DNA of 64,000 nucleotides from Pseudotamlana haliotis (GCF_008806375.1 NZ_WAAT01000044.1:90415-154414), one strand, 5' to 3'. Counted from the stretch's first letter, positions 50,494-59,637 are shown. Notes: a model not told the origin generated them from the letters alone. Numbers and translations are program-made.

Positions 50494-51174
50494 TTATTCA
50501 CTCAAGCTATACATGATTTTAGGTACTAAGTTTTCAGCTGCCTTTTGAGCATCGTTGGGATCATTTAATTCTGTAGTCACTACGGCAACAAGTTGTTTGT
50601 CTGCTGGCTCGTCTAAATTATAAGCTACAGTTTCTAAAACATAATCAGTACTCACGTAAGTTGAGGTTGAAGTTGGGATATAGCCGCCAAACGAACCGTA
50701 ATACCCACCGTAAGCATATGGCGCTCTGTAGTAGTCATAAAAGCCACCGTAGTAACCAGGGTAGCCAAAGCCCATCCCCATATAAACACCGTTTGAAGAT
50801 TCTGTGATGGTTTGTTTTTTATCTTTTATGGATGTGATGACAATGGCATTATAGCCTTCACTGTCTAAGATGCTCTTAATAAAAGCAACACGCTCTTCAC
50901 TCATTTCAACTTCAGGGTGAATTTCAGGAGCTCTTGTGTAGCTTTCGGTAACGTTTTTAAGGCCTTTTTCTCTAAGCGCATTGGCTATTTCAACTTCAAA
51001 AGCAATACGACTTTGAGTGTTTGCCGTGCGGCTTATAACTAATATATTTTTTGTTTTAAAAAGCTCGACTATAGAGTCTTCTGCTTTCCATGAGTTGAGT
51101 ACTTTTGTTGATTTACATGCTTGTAATGAGAATGCTGCCACCAAGATAAGGAGTAGCGTTTTGAATTGTGTCAT
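50494..51174 (-). CDS. Envelope lipoprotein, DUF4136-like
   Basis: The 226-residue protein has a lipoprotein signal (C20 in LQACKSTK), a mixed alpha/beta domain (about 25-125), a striking Gly/Tyr-rich loop (about 130-165, with GFGYPGYYGG and AYGGYYGSFGG), then a C-terminal beta domain (YVLETVAYNLDEPADKQL). The fold resembles DUF4136-type lipoproteins that insert in the outer membrane, but I am not sure of the family. It is the last gene of a trio with two outer-membrane-barrel genes 27 nt upstream. Confidence 0.65.
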   Translation of the reverse strand: MTQFKTLLLILVAAFSLQACKSTKVLNSWKAEDSIVELFKTKNILVISRTANTQSRIAFEVEIANALREKGLKNVTESYTRAPEIHPEVEMSEERVAFIKSILDSEGYNAIVITSIKDKKQTITESSNGVYMGMGFGYPGYYGGFYDYYRAPYAYGGYYGSFGGYIPTSTSTYVSTDYVLETVAYNLDEPADKQLVAVVTTELNDPNDAQKAAENLVPKIMYSLSE

Positions 51175-51201
51175 TTGTAAAAAGGGAATTAATTGTTTAA
51201 A

Positions 51202-51939
51202 TTATTCTGATTCTTGTTCTAAATTTTTTGCTGCCAATTCATCGGTGATAAAAGGCAAACTAAGGTGTAAAGATAGGTAATTAGAACGGTTATCAGCGGT
51301 GCTAATTTGGTCATTCAAAACATCTGTAAATCCATGGTAATATCTCAGGTGGATAATCAGACCTTTTCCTTTGTGAGCTTTTCCTAAAACGTAGGCGAAA
51401 TCGACCATCATGCCATAGTCTACATCTCGCGTGTACCCATCAAAGTTTTGAGTAAAATCTCCTTCTGATCTTTCAAAGATACCTCTGGATTTTTGAAGGA
51501 ATGAAAATTGAGGTGCTAAACTAAAGCGGTATTTTTTGTTATTGGTTTGATAAGAAAAGAAAATAGGAACATCAATGTAATCTAAGGTGATTTTTGTGGG
51601 TATATCGGTAAAATTAGCATCGAGTGCAGGGTTTCCGGAGTCTAATGAAAAGTGATTCAGAAATAAATTACGTTTTGCTAGGAAGTATATATTCGGACAA
51701 ATAAACCAGTTTTCGTTTAGTTTTATATTACCGCCAATACCAAAATTAATGCCCATTTTTGAGCGTTCGGAATCTTCTAAATTAGAATAGCCCATAAAGG
51801 TGCCGCCAGCTTCTAGGCTGACATTAAAATTTTCGGTAGCTACTTTGTCACCAAACAGTAAAGCGAATAGTGCAGCCTGAGCATGACTAGAGCTGGATAT
51901 GGTGAAAAGGGTGAAACCTATTAAGAATACTTTTTTCAT
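51202..51939 (-). CDS. Outer-membrane beta-barrel-like protein
   Basis: The 245-residue protein has a signal peptide (1-20, cleavage near SHAQ) and a run of amphipathic strands ending in LSLHLSLPF before a Glu-rich tail (ELAAKNLEQESE), consistent with a small outer-membrane barrel. A porin-family or OmpW-like fold fits the length. No specific family is recognised. It lies between the two other envelope genes, 27 nt on each side, so an operon of three is likely. Confidence 0.6.
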   Translation of the reverse strand: MKKVFLIGFTLFTISSSSHAQAALFALLFGDKVATENFNVSLEAGGTFMGYSNLEDSERSKMGINFGIGGNIKLNENWFICPNIYFLAKRNLFLNHFSLDSGNPALDANFTDIPTKITLDYIDVPIFFSYQTNNKKYRFSLAPQFSFLQKSRGIFERSEGDFTQNFDGYTRDVDYGMMVDFAYVLGKAHKGKGLIIHLRYYHGFTDVLNDQISTADNRSNYLSLHLSLPFITDELAAKNLEQESE

Positions 51940-51966
51940 GGTTTTGGTTATGTTTAATGCTTGTTT

Positions 51967-52686
51967 TTAAAATGCGTATGTTAATGAAACTCCATATCTA
52001 AAAGAAAGTAACCTCAAATCTGATCTTCTTTTAACTTGACTAAATCTAAAATCGCCGTTTAAATAATCAAATAAGCTATATTTTTCTAAGGCTTCATTTA
52101 AGTCGTCATAAAATTCATCTGGAAGATCTCTTTGGTTCTCTATAGAGATATTGTAGAAGCCTGATCCTGGTCCTGCAATTAAAAAGTCTATGGAAAATCG
52201 TTTAGAAATAGGAAGTTTGTAACCAACCATAAGTCCTACGGAAGTGATGTCAATATTGGCGTCAAATTCTAAATCAAAGGGTGTGCCTGCGTCATCTACA
52301 TATTCACCGTCAAGGTCTGATTTGAAATGAGAATATTTAACATAAGCACCAAGGTAAAACCCAGTCATTCCTGTTTGACGAATATTGTTTAAATAATAGC
52401 GTACCTCAGGAACCACTTTAATACCGGTATAGGTGAGATCACTTGTTTTAATTTTTTCGGTATCTAATCCAGATAGATTTATTAGACCTTTTTCACCTTT
52501 ATATCCTAAACCTAAATCTACCGAAAAGTGATCGCTTATTACGCGTTCGTATTTTAACTGAAAGGAGCCGTCTATTAAATCGGTTACAACAAAGGCTACT
52601 TCATTTTTCTTGTTAAGCACGGGCGTTTGAGAAAAGGCACTTATTGATAGCAGGGCAAATACAAGCAGTGTGAAAGTGTATTTCAT
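51967..52686 (-). CDS. Outer-membrane barrel protein, DUF3575-like
   Basis: From the ATG at 52686 the protein has 239 residues with a signal peptide ending near SAFSQ (an upstream in-frame TTG adds seven residues). It has amphipathic strands such as LKYERVISDHFSVDLGLGYKG and a C-terminal strand FRYGVSLTYAF ending in Phe, which suits outer-membrane assembly. The layout (KKNEVAFVVTDLIDGSFQLKYER start, quoted in part) resembles DUF3575 proteins. It is first in an envelope trio. The function is unknown. Confidence 0.65.
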   Translation of the reverse strand: MKYTFTLLVFALLSISAFSQTPVLNKKNEVAFVVTDLIDGSFQLKYERVISDHFSVDLGLGYKGEKGLINLSGLDTEKIKTSDLTYTGIKVVPEVRYYLNNIRQTGMTGFYLGAYVKYSHFKSDLDGEYVDDAGTPFDLEFDANIDITSVGLMVGYKLPISKRFSIDFLIAGPGSGFYNISIENQRDLPDEFYDDLNEALEKYSLFDYLNGDFRFSQVKRRSDLRLLSFRYGVSLTYAF

Positions 52687-53030
52687 GGTTAGTAAAGTTT
52701 TATTCAATCAAAATTAAAGATATATTATTATAATAAGTATGCTTATCTAATTTTTTAATAATTTATTCAGTTAAGTCATTAATTGATGATTATTTAGTAC
52801 TATGGTTCTTGTTTAAAGGTGTTTTCTTTATTTTAAACATAATTATTCTTTTTTGTCAAATGAAAATAGAGTAAAAACCAAAGGTAAATAAGGTGTTTTT
52901 TATAGATCTAAAGCACCACCTGCATTGACTTTACATCAAGTTGGTAGGTGAAAACTTAGATTTTTAGATATGAATGTTTGTTGTAATCACAACTATTAAT
53001 TAACGCATTTTTAACAGTGTTTTCAAGGGG

Positions 53031-53048
53031 TTATGACATTTGTCATAA
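53031..53048. promoter_or_regulatory. Palindromic operator candidate
   Basis: TTATGACA-TT-TGTCATAA has perfect 8-bp arms. It lies about 20-30 bp before the promoter-like CAACTTTG at 53069-53076. A dimeric regulator could control the small transcript downstream. Confidence 0.45.
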
Positions 53049-53082
53049 AATCCACTTCAGTTTTTGTGCAACTTTGCAGTGT

Positions 53083-53170
53083 TAATGTAAAATGGTGGTT
53101 CGTTTTTCATAAAAATGTTTGGTTAGTTTAAACTGTTTAGCTTTTTCATAAGGCTGAACAGTTTTTTTTT
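53083..53170 (+). ncRNA. Candidate small RNA
   Basis: A promoter-like CAACTTTGCAG (53069-53079) resembles the TAnnTTTG box seen before era, der and the FKBP genes (one mismatch), and would start a transcript near 53083. The transcript would end at a 15-bp stem (53130-53164, G-U pairs at two positions) followed by nine T residues. There is no plus-strand gene between 42878 and this point, so the terminator needs its own transcript. It contains a six-codon mini-ORF (ATG at 53094 region to TAA) of doubtful meaning. Start and size are estimates. Confidence 0.5.
53130..53170 (+). terminator. Strong intrinsic terminator on the plus strand
   Basis: Stem AACTGTTTAGCTTT pairs with AAGGCTGAACAGTT (two G-U pairs) and the loop is TTCAT. 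Nine T residues (53162-53170) follow. The minus strand lacks a good U-run, so it acts on plus-strand RNA. Confidence 0.8.
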
Positions 53171-53304
53171 GCACTTATATTTCATAGAGGTATTACGCAG
53201 GGCTTCATCGAGGACTGCGCTGAGTTTCAAATTAGATATAGTTTTTTTATTTGAAGATTAATGATGGCAACCAAAAACCATCACCTTATAACTATCAACC
53301 AATA

Positions 53305-54258
53305 TTATGACTGCTCAAATACTTTGTTTAGAAACTCAACACAGTAGTTTAAGGTGATGTCAAACCATGGGTTCATAAGCCAAAAAGCAGGAGGAGCGTT
53401 TCGTATGGTGTATGTTTCCGTATGGGTTTGGAATATCTTTAATAATTTAGTCATGTCTGATTTTCCAGCCTGAAATTCAGGGTTAGTACTATTAATAAAT
53501 AGTGTAGGTGGCGTGTTTTCTCCCACATAGGTTAATGGAGAAGCTGTTCTCCAATCTTTTTCTTTTTTGTCGCGCGACCCATTTAACCAAATGCTTGCCA
53601 TGCTGTTTTCTAAAGGGGCGTTACGATGCACTAACGAGACGATACCGTCTAAATTGATAACAGCTTGAACTTCATCAGATTCATCTCCTTTGGTACTAAA
53701 AACTTCAAGTTTACCTGTGGTACCAGCTAAAGTAGCTAGAAGTCCTCCAGAATCAGCTCCTAATACCGCAATTTTATCCGGGTCAATTTTATATTTTTTG
53801 GCATTTTTTCTCACCCATTTGATAGCATCTTTTACATCAAATACGGCTGCAGGATATCTCGCTTCTAAACTAAGTCGGTATGATATGGAAACGCCTACAT
53901 AGCCATTTAACGCTAAGTGTTGTGCCATAACACGTTGGTTTTCTTTTTGCCCAGTTAGCCAACCACCCCCATGAATTAAGATCACAGCAGGCCGTAGTTT
54001 TCGAGACTTTTGTGCTGGAGAATAAACGTCTAGTTCTAATTTTCGTTGGTTTGTTTTTTTGTAAACAATGTTCTCATCGTTTTTAATATCGTCTGAGCTA
54101 AGCGGTGTGATCATTTCTGCAACATCATAATTCTGCCTAGTGGCATTATAAATGTCTACAATATTATATGGGTTTTCAGCAATTTGACTTTGAGACCAGC
54201 TTAGCGTGAAGCATGATAAAAAAAATAGTAGGCTACTAGTTTTAATTATTCTTTTCAT
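53305..54258 (-). CDS. Alpha/beta-hydrolase-fold esterase-like protein, catalytic motifs degenerate
   Basis: From the ATG at 54258 the protein has 317 residues with a signal peptide ending near SWSQ. The in-frame TTG at 54315 would hide that signal and is rejected. It has the HGGG oxyanion motif (ILIHGGGWLTG), and the nucleophile elbow reads LGADSGG (ADSGG rather than GxSxG). The C-terminal segment reads APPAFWLMNPWF, where related esterases have a His before the F-W. Both changes cast doubt on activity. It is exported and may bind a carbohydrate ester. Family: BD-FAE / carboxylesterase type. Confidence 0.72.
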   Translation of the reverse strand: MKRIIKTSSLLFFLSCFTLSWSQSQIAENPYNIVDIYNATRQNYDVAEMITPLSSDDIKNDENIVYKKTNQRKLELDVYSPAQKSRKLRPAVILIHGGGWLTGQKENQRVMAQHLALNGYVGVSISYRLSLEARYPAAVFDVKDAIKWVRKNAKKYKIDPDKIAVLGADSGGLLATLAGTTGKLEVFSTKGDESDEVQAVINLDGIVSLVHRNAPLENSMASIWLNGSRDKKEKDWRTASPLTYVGENTPPTLFINSTNPEFQAGKSDMTKLLKIFQTHTETYTIRNAPPAFWLMNPWFDITLNYCVEFLNKVFEQS

Positions 54259-54843
54259 TACAATAAGTTTAGTCGGACCAATTAGACACTCAAAGCTTGT
54301 GGATATAAGCTTCAAAATGTATAAGAACTCCAGTTGGTTGAGTTGGGTTATTGCCTTGTAAGATATTTAAAACAATATCTTTGAGAAAGGCTGTGGTGTT
54401 TTGTTTATGCCCGAAATATACGTTATTTCAACAAATCTCCTAATATTATGTTAATTTTTAACAGTTGTGATTTTTAAGTAGGACATGCCGTAATTCTGAG
54501 TTTTTACTTATTTGTTTCTTAAATAGTGAATGGTATTGCTATCAGTTGATTAGGGATTACTTATAGCGGCAGTAAGAACGTGACTTTATGTTACGAAAAG
54601 TTAAATTTTAATAATTGCTTTACTACTACTTATTTGCGTCCTTTTTAAGGATATGCTAAGGTGTTGATTTGCTAGTTTTACATAGGTAGATTCATAAAAT
54701 TTAGAGGTGTTCGTCTTCAAGGAAGCGCGCTTTGTAATTTTTATTTTAAACTAATTTATTACACATATAGCACATCAGGTAAATTCTTTTTTTTGTCCCT
54801 ATAATTTTGTTACATTTGGCTTCGAATAACAAAAAATGTTAAA
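54259..54843. other. Intergenic region between divergent genes
   Basis: This 585-bp gap separates the hydrolase and first FKBP genes, which are divergent. It contains a perfect 8-bp-arm dyad AAGATATT/AATATCTT (54360-54367, 54374-54381) about 100 bp upstream of the hydrolase and a TACATTTG box (54811-54818) upstream of FKBP1. I see no ORF or tRNA. It is long for this genome. Confidence 0.45.
54811..54818 (+). promoter_or_regulatory. Candidate -7 box for FKBP gene 1
   Basis: TACATTTG matches TAnnTTTG, 25 bp before the ATG at 54844. A TTTG at 54792-54795 is a -33 candidate with a 15-bp spacer, somewhat short. A TAATTTTG overlaps just upstream. Confidence 0.5.
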
Positions 54844-55545
54844 ATGAAAGTAATGAAATTTTTAAGTCTAGTAACTTTAGTTTTACTAGTGTTATCTTGT
54901 GATCAAAAGACAACTTCTAATAAGCCTATACAAACAGAGATAGATTCTGTTAGTTATGCCATTGGGATGGATGTTGGAAAAAATGTGAAAGCTAGTTTTG
55001 ATGATTTTGATGAAGAACTTTTTGTTCAAGGGTTTATGAATGTTTTAGATTCTACTAATATCTTATTGGATGAGCCAACGGCAGCAGCTGTTGTTAGAAC
55101 ATACTTTCAAAAGAAACAACAAGAAGAAGCGGCTAAACGTGCTGAAGCTAGTGAGAAAAACAAAGAAGAAGGTGTTGCTTTCTTAGAAGAAAATAAAACA
55201 AAAGAAGGTGTTCAAACTACTGCAAGTGGTTTACAATACATCGTTTTAAAAGAAGGTACAGGAGAAAAACCAACAACAGACTCTAAAGTAAAAGTACATT
55301 ATCACGGTACTTTAATCGACGGGACTGTTTTTGATAGTTCAGTAGATAGAGGAGAGCCTGCAGAGTTTGGTGTAACACAGGTGATTAAAGGATGGACTGA
55401 AGGCCTACAACTAATGTCTGAAGGTGCCAAATACAAATTCTTTATACCGCAAGATTTGGCTTATGGTGCAAATCCAAGACCAGGCGGACCTATTCAACCA
55501 TACGCAACATTAATTTTTGACGTTGAGTTATTAGAAGTAAAGTAA
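54844..55545 (+). CDS. FKBP-type peptidyl-prolyl isomerase lipoprotein (copy 1)
   Basis: The 233-residue protein has a lipoprotein signal (C19 in VLSCDQ), a helical dimerisation region (about 35-120, with [13 protein letters not shown] and a long coiled helix), and an FKBP domain (about 145-233) with [28 protein letters not shown] and PQDLAYG. The order is that of FkpA/Mip-type periplasmic isomerases. It would help fold exported proteins at the envelope. A paralog lies 145 bp downstream with the same terminator design, so the pair is a tandem duplication. Confidence 0.92.
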   Translation: MKVMKFLSLVTLVLLVLSCDQKTTSNKPIQTEIDSVSYAIGMDVGKNVKASFDDFDEELFVQGFMNVLDSTNILLDEPTAAAVVRTYFQKKQQEEAAKRAEASEKNKEEGVAFLEENKTKEGVQTTASGLQYIVLKEGTGEKPTTDSKVKVHYHGTLIDGTVFDSSVDRGEPAEFGVTQVIKGWTEGLQLMSEGAKYKFFIPQDLAYGANPRPGGPIQPYATLIFDVELLEVK

Positions 55546-55572
55546 GTTTTTTTAACTGAACACGATATTTAA

Positions 55573-55600
55573 AACAGGAAGCTTTGCTTCCTGTTTTTTT
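55573..55600 (+). terminator. Terminator after FKBP gene 1
   Basis: AACAGGAAGC and GCTTCCTGTT form a 10-bp stem with a TTT loop, followed by a T-run. An almost identical hairpin follows FKBP gene 2. Confidence 0.88.
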
Positions 55601-55659
55601 ATTTTTTATAGGTATCAAATAAGGAAGTGCCCTGAGTTTATTACTGCAAATAGTTTCCT

Positions 55660-55667
55660 TACATTTG
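55660..55667 (+). promoter_or_regulatory. Candidate -7 box for FKBP gene 2
   Basis: TACATTTG, identical to the box before gene 1, lies 23 bp before the ATG at 55691. The same spacing suggests the promoter was copied with the gene. Confidence 0.5.
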
Positions 55668-55690
55668 CGTCATTCACCTAAATTAAAAAC

Positions 55691-56374
55691 ATGAAATATT
55701 TTAAAATTCTTGCTCTCATATTGGTTTTTAATCCTTGTGTTTTTGCACAAAATGAAATAAAAACCGAAATCGATTCTGTGAGCTATGCCATAGGTATGGA
55801 TATCGCAAAAAATGTAAAAACCAGTTTTGACGACTTCAATAATCAGGTGTTTATGCAAGGATTTTTAAATGCTATGGAATCTAAAAATGTGCTGTTATCT
55901 CAAGATGATGCCGTTAATGCGATTAGAAATTATTTTAAAAAGAAGAAAGAACTTGAGGACGCTAAGCTAGATGAAGCGGCTCAAAAAAATAATGAAATTG
56001 GTATTGCTTTTTTAGAAGAAAACAAGACAAAGAAAGGTGTTGAAACAACAGCTAGCGGTTTGCAGTATAAAGTTTTAAAAGAAGGTTCTGGTGTGAAACC
56101 AGTGGCAAATTCTAAAGTGACCGTGCATTACCACGGGACTTTAATCGACGGCACTGTGTTTGATAGCTCTGTGGAAAGGGGAGCGCCTATAGATTTTGTA
56201 GTGTCTGATGTGATTGATGGTTGGACCGAAGGTTTACAACTCATGACTGAAGGTTCTAAATACATTTTTTATATCCCTCAAGATCTAGCTTATGGCGCTA
56301 AACCAAGACCAGGCGGTCCTATTAAACCTTATGAAACTTTAATTTTTGAGGTCGAATTATTAGAGGTTAAGTAG
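55691..56374 (+). CDS. FKBP-type peptidyl-prolyl isomerase (copy 2)
   Basis: The 227-residue protein has a cleavable signal peptide (FNPCVFAQ region, about residue 20) and lacks a clear lipobox cysteine next to the mature start, so it may be soluble in the periplasm rather than lipid-anchored. The N-terminal dimerisation helices and the FKBP domain ([39 protein letters not shown]) match copy 1 closely. Different anchoring may be the functional difference between the copies. It precedes era by 127 bp. Confidence 0.9.
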   Translation: MKYFKILALILVFNPCVFAQNEIKTEIDSVSYAIGMDIAKNVKTSFDDFNNQVFMQGFLNAMESKNVLLSQDDAVNAIRNYFKKKKELEDAKLDEAAQKNNEIGIAFLEENKTKKGVETTASGLQYKVLKEGSGVKPVANSKVTVHYHGTLIDGTVFDSSVERGAPIDFVVSDVIDGWTEGLQLMTEGSKYIFYIPQDLAYGAKPRPGGPIKPYETLIFEVELLEVK

Positions 56375-56401
56375 TTTTAGTGTTTACTTAATTATAAATA
56401 T

Positions 56402-56434
56402 AAAACAGGAGGTTTGACTTCCTGTTTTTTTTTT
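56402..56434 (+). terminator. Terminator after FKBP gene 2
   Basis: AAAACAGGAGG pairs with CTTCCTGTTTT (one wobble) and is followed by a long T-run. It is near-identical in design to the hairpin at 55573-55600. Confidence 0.85.
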
Positions 56435-56471
56435 GTTTCTATATTTTACAAGGAATAAGCGCTTCAAGTTG

Positions 56472-56479
56472 TAACTTTG
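56472..56479 (+). promoter_or_regulatory. Candidate -7 box for era
   Basis: TAACTTTG matches TAnnTTTG, 22 bp before the era ATG at 56502. No good -33 element is apparent. Confidence 0.5.
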
Positions 56480-56501
56480 CAGCATAAAAAAATAGTGCAC
56501 T

Positions 56502-57383
56502 ATGAACCATAAAGCAGGTTTTGTAAATATTATTGGGAATCCTAATGTTGGAAAATCCACATTAATGAATGCCTTTGTAGGAGAAAAATTATCCATTATC
56601 ACTTCAAAAGCACAAACCACCAGACATCGTATTTTAGGTATTGTTAATGGCGATGATTTTCAAATGGTTTTAAGTGATACTCCAGGTATTATAAAACCCG
56701 CTTATGAATTGCAAGAATCCATGATGGGGTTCGTGAAATCGGCCTTTGAAGATGCCGATGTACTGATTTATATGGTGGAAATAGGTGAGCAGGCCTTGAA
56801 AGATGAAGCTTTTTTCAATAAAATAAAAGCCTCTAAAATTCCTGTATTATTGTTATTAAACAAGATTGATAAATCTGACCAAGCACAATTGGAGTCTCAA
56901 GTTCAGGAGTGGACAAGCAAAGTACCTAATGCCGAAATTTATCCAATTTCTGCTCTAGAAGGCTTTAATGTCAAAGAAGTATTTAATCGTATTATTGATT
57001 TGCTTCCAGATTCACCACCGTTCTATCCAAAAGATCAATTAACAGATAAACCTGAGCGTTTCTTCATCAATGAAACTATTCGTGAAAAAATCCTCATGCA
57101 TTACAAAAAGGAGATTCCTTATGCAGTAGAAGTGGATACTGAAGAGTTTTTTGAAGAAGAAAATATTATTAGAGTACGATCAGTCATTATGGTAGAGCGT
57201 GAGACTCAAAAAGGTATTATTATTGGTCATAAAGGAAGCGCTTTAAAACGTGTTGGTATGGAAGCTAGAAAAGATTTAGAGGCTTTCTTCGGAAAACAAA
57301 TACATATCGAACTATATGTGAAAGTGAATAAAAACTGGCGTAGTAATGCCAATCAGCTTAAACGCTTTGGATATAATAACTAA
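56502..57383 (+). CDS. era: GTPase Era
   Basis: The 293-residue protein has the Era layout: G1 GNPNVGKST (residues 12-20), G3 DTPG, G4 NKID, and a C-terminal KH domain (about 200-285, with VMVERETQKGIIIGHKGSALK in overlapping parts). Era binds 16S rRNA and helps 30S maturation. The length is normal, and the start agrees with the -7 box. It stands as a separate unit from the FKBP pair. Confidence 0.95.
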   Translation: MNHKAGFVNIIGNPNVGKSTLMNAFVGEKLSIITSKAQTTRHRILGIVNGDDFQMVLSDTPGIIKPAYELQESMMGFVKSAFEDADVLIYMVEIGEQALKDEAFFNKIKASKIPVLLLLNKIDKSDQAQLESQVQEWTSKVPNAEIYPISALEGFNVKEVFNRIIDLLPDSPPFYPKDQLTDKPERFFINETIREKILMHYKKEIPYAVEVDTEEFFEEENIIRVRSVIMVERETQKGIIIGHKGSALKRVGMEARKDLEAFFGKQIHIELYVKVNKNWRSNANQLKRFGYNN

Positions 57384-57511
57384 ATTTGATAAATATAACT
57401 TGTTGTTTAGGTAACACTTAGGTAACTTTTTGGTGTCATATTTGCAACAGAATTCTATTTGGAAAAATAGGTTTGAGTTAGTTGGTTTAAAAGCTTTGGT
57501 TGTTTCTGCAA

Positions 57512-58015
57512 TTAAGGCTTTGCTTTTTTTAAGACGCCATACATAAAATCATTGAGGGCGTGCATCTCTTTAATACTTGAGGCTTTGCCAATACTTCCAG
57601 CAAAGTAAAGTGCAATCCAAATAATAATCATTAATAACACGACGCTAAACTGAACCGCAAAATCTTGTTCAAGCGACCAGTTGGTGTAAGCCCAAATACC
57701 AAAACCTAAAAAAGTACCTGCCACTAAAAAGTGTAAAAACATAAAGAGCGTCCAAACCGTGGGGCTTGGTCCAAATAAACCATAAATCAAACTGTTGTTT
57801 TCGTCTATAGCATTAATTTCTAAATGCAGTTGAGGCGACCAATAGGTTTGTTTTTCTTTCGGAAGCTTTATAAAAACATGCTCGTCTATCACCGAAACTA
57901 TAAAGTCAGTTTGTATGGTTTTAGCATTTTTAAAATCACTTAAAATAGCTTCGTTATATTGAGGCATTTCGAGTTTAAATCTGGGGCGTAAAACAATGTC
58001 ATTGGATAAAGCCAT
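57512..58015 (-). CDS. Membrane protein of unknown function next to der
   Basis: From the ATG at 58015 the product has 167 residues (MALSNDIVLRPRFKLEMPQ); the upstream ATG at 58099 would add 28 residues unlike the family and overlaps the der promoter region. The N-terminal soluble region contains FIVSVIDEHVFIKLPKEKQ, followed by WSPQLHLEINAIDENN. Two transmembrane helices follow (about 85-107 and 120-140), then a short cytosolic tail. Homologs beside der are often labelled GTP-binding protein, but I see no GTPase motif. The function is unknown. Confidence 0.7.
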   Translation of the reverse strand: MALSNDIVLRPRFKLEMPQYNEAILSDFKNAKTIQTDFIVSVIDEHVFIKLPKEKQTYWSPQLHLEINAIDENNSLIYGLFGPSPTVWTLFMFLHFLVAGTFLGFGIWAYTNWSLEQDFAVQFSVVLLMIIIWIALYFAGSIGKASSIKEMHALNDFMYGVLKKAKP

Positions 58016-58112
58016 ACTTGTAGTGGTTAAGAGCTGGTAAAATACTGTTTTTTTTGATATGGTATAAATTTTATTCTTTTCATAAAAAAGATGTGGCATA
58101 CAGTATATTTCC

Positions 58113-58120
58113 TATTTTTG
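58113..58120 (+). promoter_or_regulatory. Candidate -7 box for der
   Basis: TATTTTTG matches TAnnTTTG, 61 bp before the der ATG at 58182. A -33 element is not clear. It is divergent from the membrane-protein gene. Confidence 0.45.
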
Positions 58121-58181
58121 CAAAAGTTTTCAGGGTACCATAAGTAAAACGGTTTTAACCTGTTAACCTTAAATTGAGATT

Positions 58182-59486
58182 ATGAGTAATATAGTAGCCA
58201 TTGTAGGAAGACCAAATGTTGGAAAGTCAACGTTTTTTAATAGATTGATTCAAAGACGTGAAGCCATTGTAGATGCAGTAAGTGGGGTTACAAGAGACCG
58301 TCATTACGGAAAGAGTGATTGGAATGGTAAAGAGTTTTCTTTAATCGATACTGGAGGGTATGTTTTAGGAAGTGATGACGTTTTTGAAGCTGAAATAGAC
58401 AAACAAGTAGAACTAGCCATTGACGAAGCTGATGCTATTATTTTTATGGTAGATGTTGAATCTGGTGTTACAGGTATGGATGAAGACGTTGCTAAACTAC
58501 TTAGACGTGTGAATAAGCCTGTTTTTCTTGTAGTAAACAAAGTAGATAACGGTAAACGTGCCGAAGATGCCGTAGAGTTTTACTCATTAGGTTTAGGTGA
58601 ATATTACACCATTGCCAGTATCAACGGTAGCGGAACAGGGGAGCTTTTAGACGATCTTATCAAAGCCTTGCCTGAAAAGGAAGATGTTGTTGAAGATGAA
58701 TTGCCGCGCTTTGCTGTGGTTGGACGTCCAAATGCAGGGAAATCTTCTTTTATCAATGCTTTAATTGGTGAAGATCGCTATATCGTTACAGATATCGCAG
58801 GAACAACAAGAGATTCTATAGATACAAAATATAACCGTTTCGGATTCGAATTTAACTTAGTCGATACGGCCGGAATTAGAAGAAAATCTAAGGTTAAAGA
58901 AGACTTAGAATTCTATTCGGTAATGCGTAGTGTACGTGCTATTGAGCATGCCGATGTTTGTATTTTGGTTTTAGATGCCAATCGCGGATTTGACGGGCAA
59001 GTACAAAATATTTTCTGGCTCGCAGAACGTAACCGCAAAGGTATTGTGGTTTTAGTCAATAAATGGGATTTGGTTGAAAAGGATCATAAATCTGTTAAGG
59101 AATACGAAAAAGCCATTAGATTACAAATGCAACCTTTTACCGATGTGCCTATTGTATTCATTTCAGCACTAACGAAACAACGTATTTATAAGGCTATTGA
59201 AACAGCGGTTGAAGTCTATAAAAACCGTACAAAAAAGATTAAAACAAGCGAGCTTAACGAGGTGATGTTACCTATTATTGAAAACTATCCACCGCCAGCA
59301 TATAAAGCTAAATTCGTTAAAATCAAATATATCATGCAGCTGCCAACACCGCAACCTCAATTTGCATTTTTCTGTAATTTGCCGCAGTATGTTAAAGATC
59401 CTTATAAGCGTTTTCTAGAGAATAAATTACGAGAGCGTTTTGGTTTTAATGGCGTACCAATTAGCGTATATATGCGTAAAAAGTAA
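58182..59486 (+). CDS. der: GTPase Der (EngA)
   Basis: The 434-residue protein has two tandem GTPase domains, G1 GRPNVGKST (residues 9-17) and GRPNAGKSS (about 182-190), with G3 DTGG and DTAG, G4 NKVD and NKWD, and a KH-like C-terminal domain (about 355-434). Der is essential for 50S assembly. The length is normal for Bacteroidota Der. Confidence 0.96.
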   Translation: MSNIVAIVGRPNVGKSTFFNRLIQRREAIVDAVSGVTRDRHYGKSDWNGKEFSLIDTGGYVLGSDDVFEAEIDKQVELAIDEADAIIFMVDVESGVTGMDEDVAKLLRRVNKPVFLVVNKVDNGKRAEDAVEFYSLGLGEYYTIASINGSGTGELLDDLIKALPEKEDVVEDELPRFAVVGRPNAGKSSFINALIGEDRYIVTDIAGTTRDSIDTKYNRFGFEFNLVDTAGIRRKSKVKEDLEFYSVMRSVRAIEHADVCILVLDANRGFDGQVQNIFWLAERNRKGIVVLVNKWDLVEKDHKSVKEYEKAIRLQMQPFTDVPIVFISALTKQRIYKAIETAVEVYKNRTKKIKTSELNEVMLPIIENYPPPAYKAKFVKIKYIMQLPTPQPQFAFFCNLPQYVKDPYKRFLENKLRERFGFNGVPISVYMRKK

Positions 59487-59541
59487 TAGGTTTTCATTTT
59501 CATTATTTTTATAGAAATTTCGATTTTGGTTTGAATTATAG

Positions 59542-59557
59542 AATTGGTTGACCAATT
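59542..59557. promoter_or_regulatory. UxuR/ExuR-like operator upstream of the sugar kinase
   Basis: AATTGGT-TG-ACCAATT is a perfect 7-bp-arm palindrome 80 bp before the kinase ATG. It closely resembles the E. coli UxuR/ExuR (GntR family) site as I recall it, AATTGGTATACCAATT. A GntR-type hexuronate regulator is therefore plausible. None is encoded in this window. Confidence 0.5.
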
Positions 59558-59637
59558 ATTCCGAATATCATAATTTTTTCCAATAAGGAATTTTATATCA
59601 TTCGTTATGGTTAAATTGTGGCTACAAAAATATTTTT

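Larger units (their letters stand above)
52687..53304. other. Large intergenic region with small-RNA-like features
   Basis: This 618-bp gap lies between two minus-strand genes. It carries a dyad (53031-53048), a plus-strand promoter-like segment and a strong plus-strand terminator (53130-53170), described separately. The rest is AT-rich with no convincing ORF, tRNA or repeat. The nearest plus-strand gene upstream ends at 42878. Confidence 0.6.
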
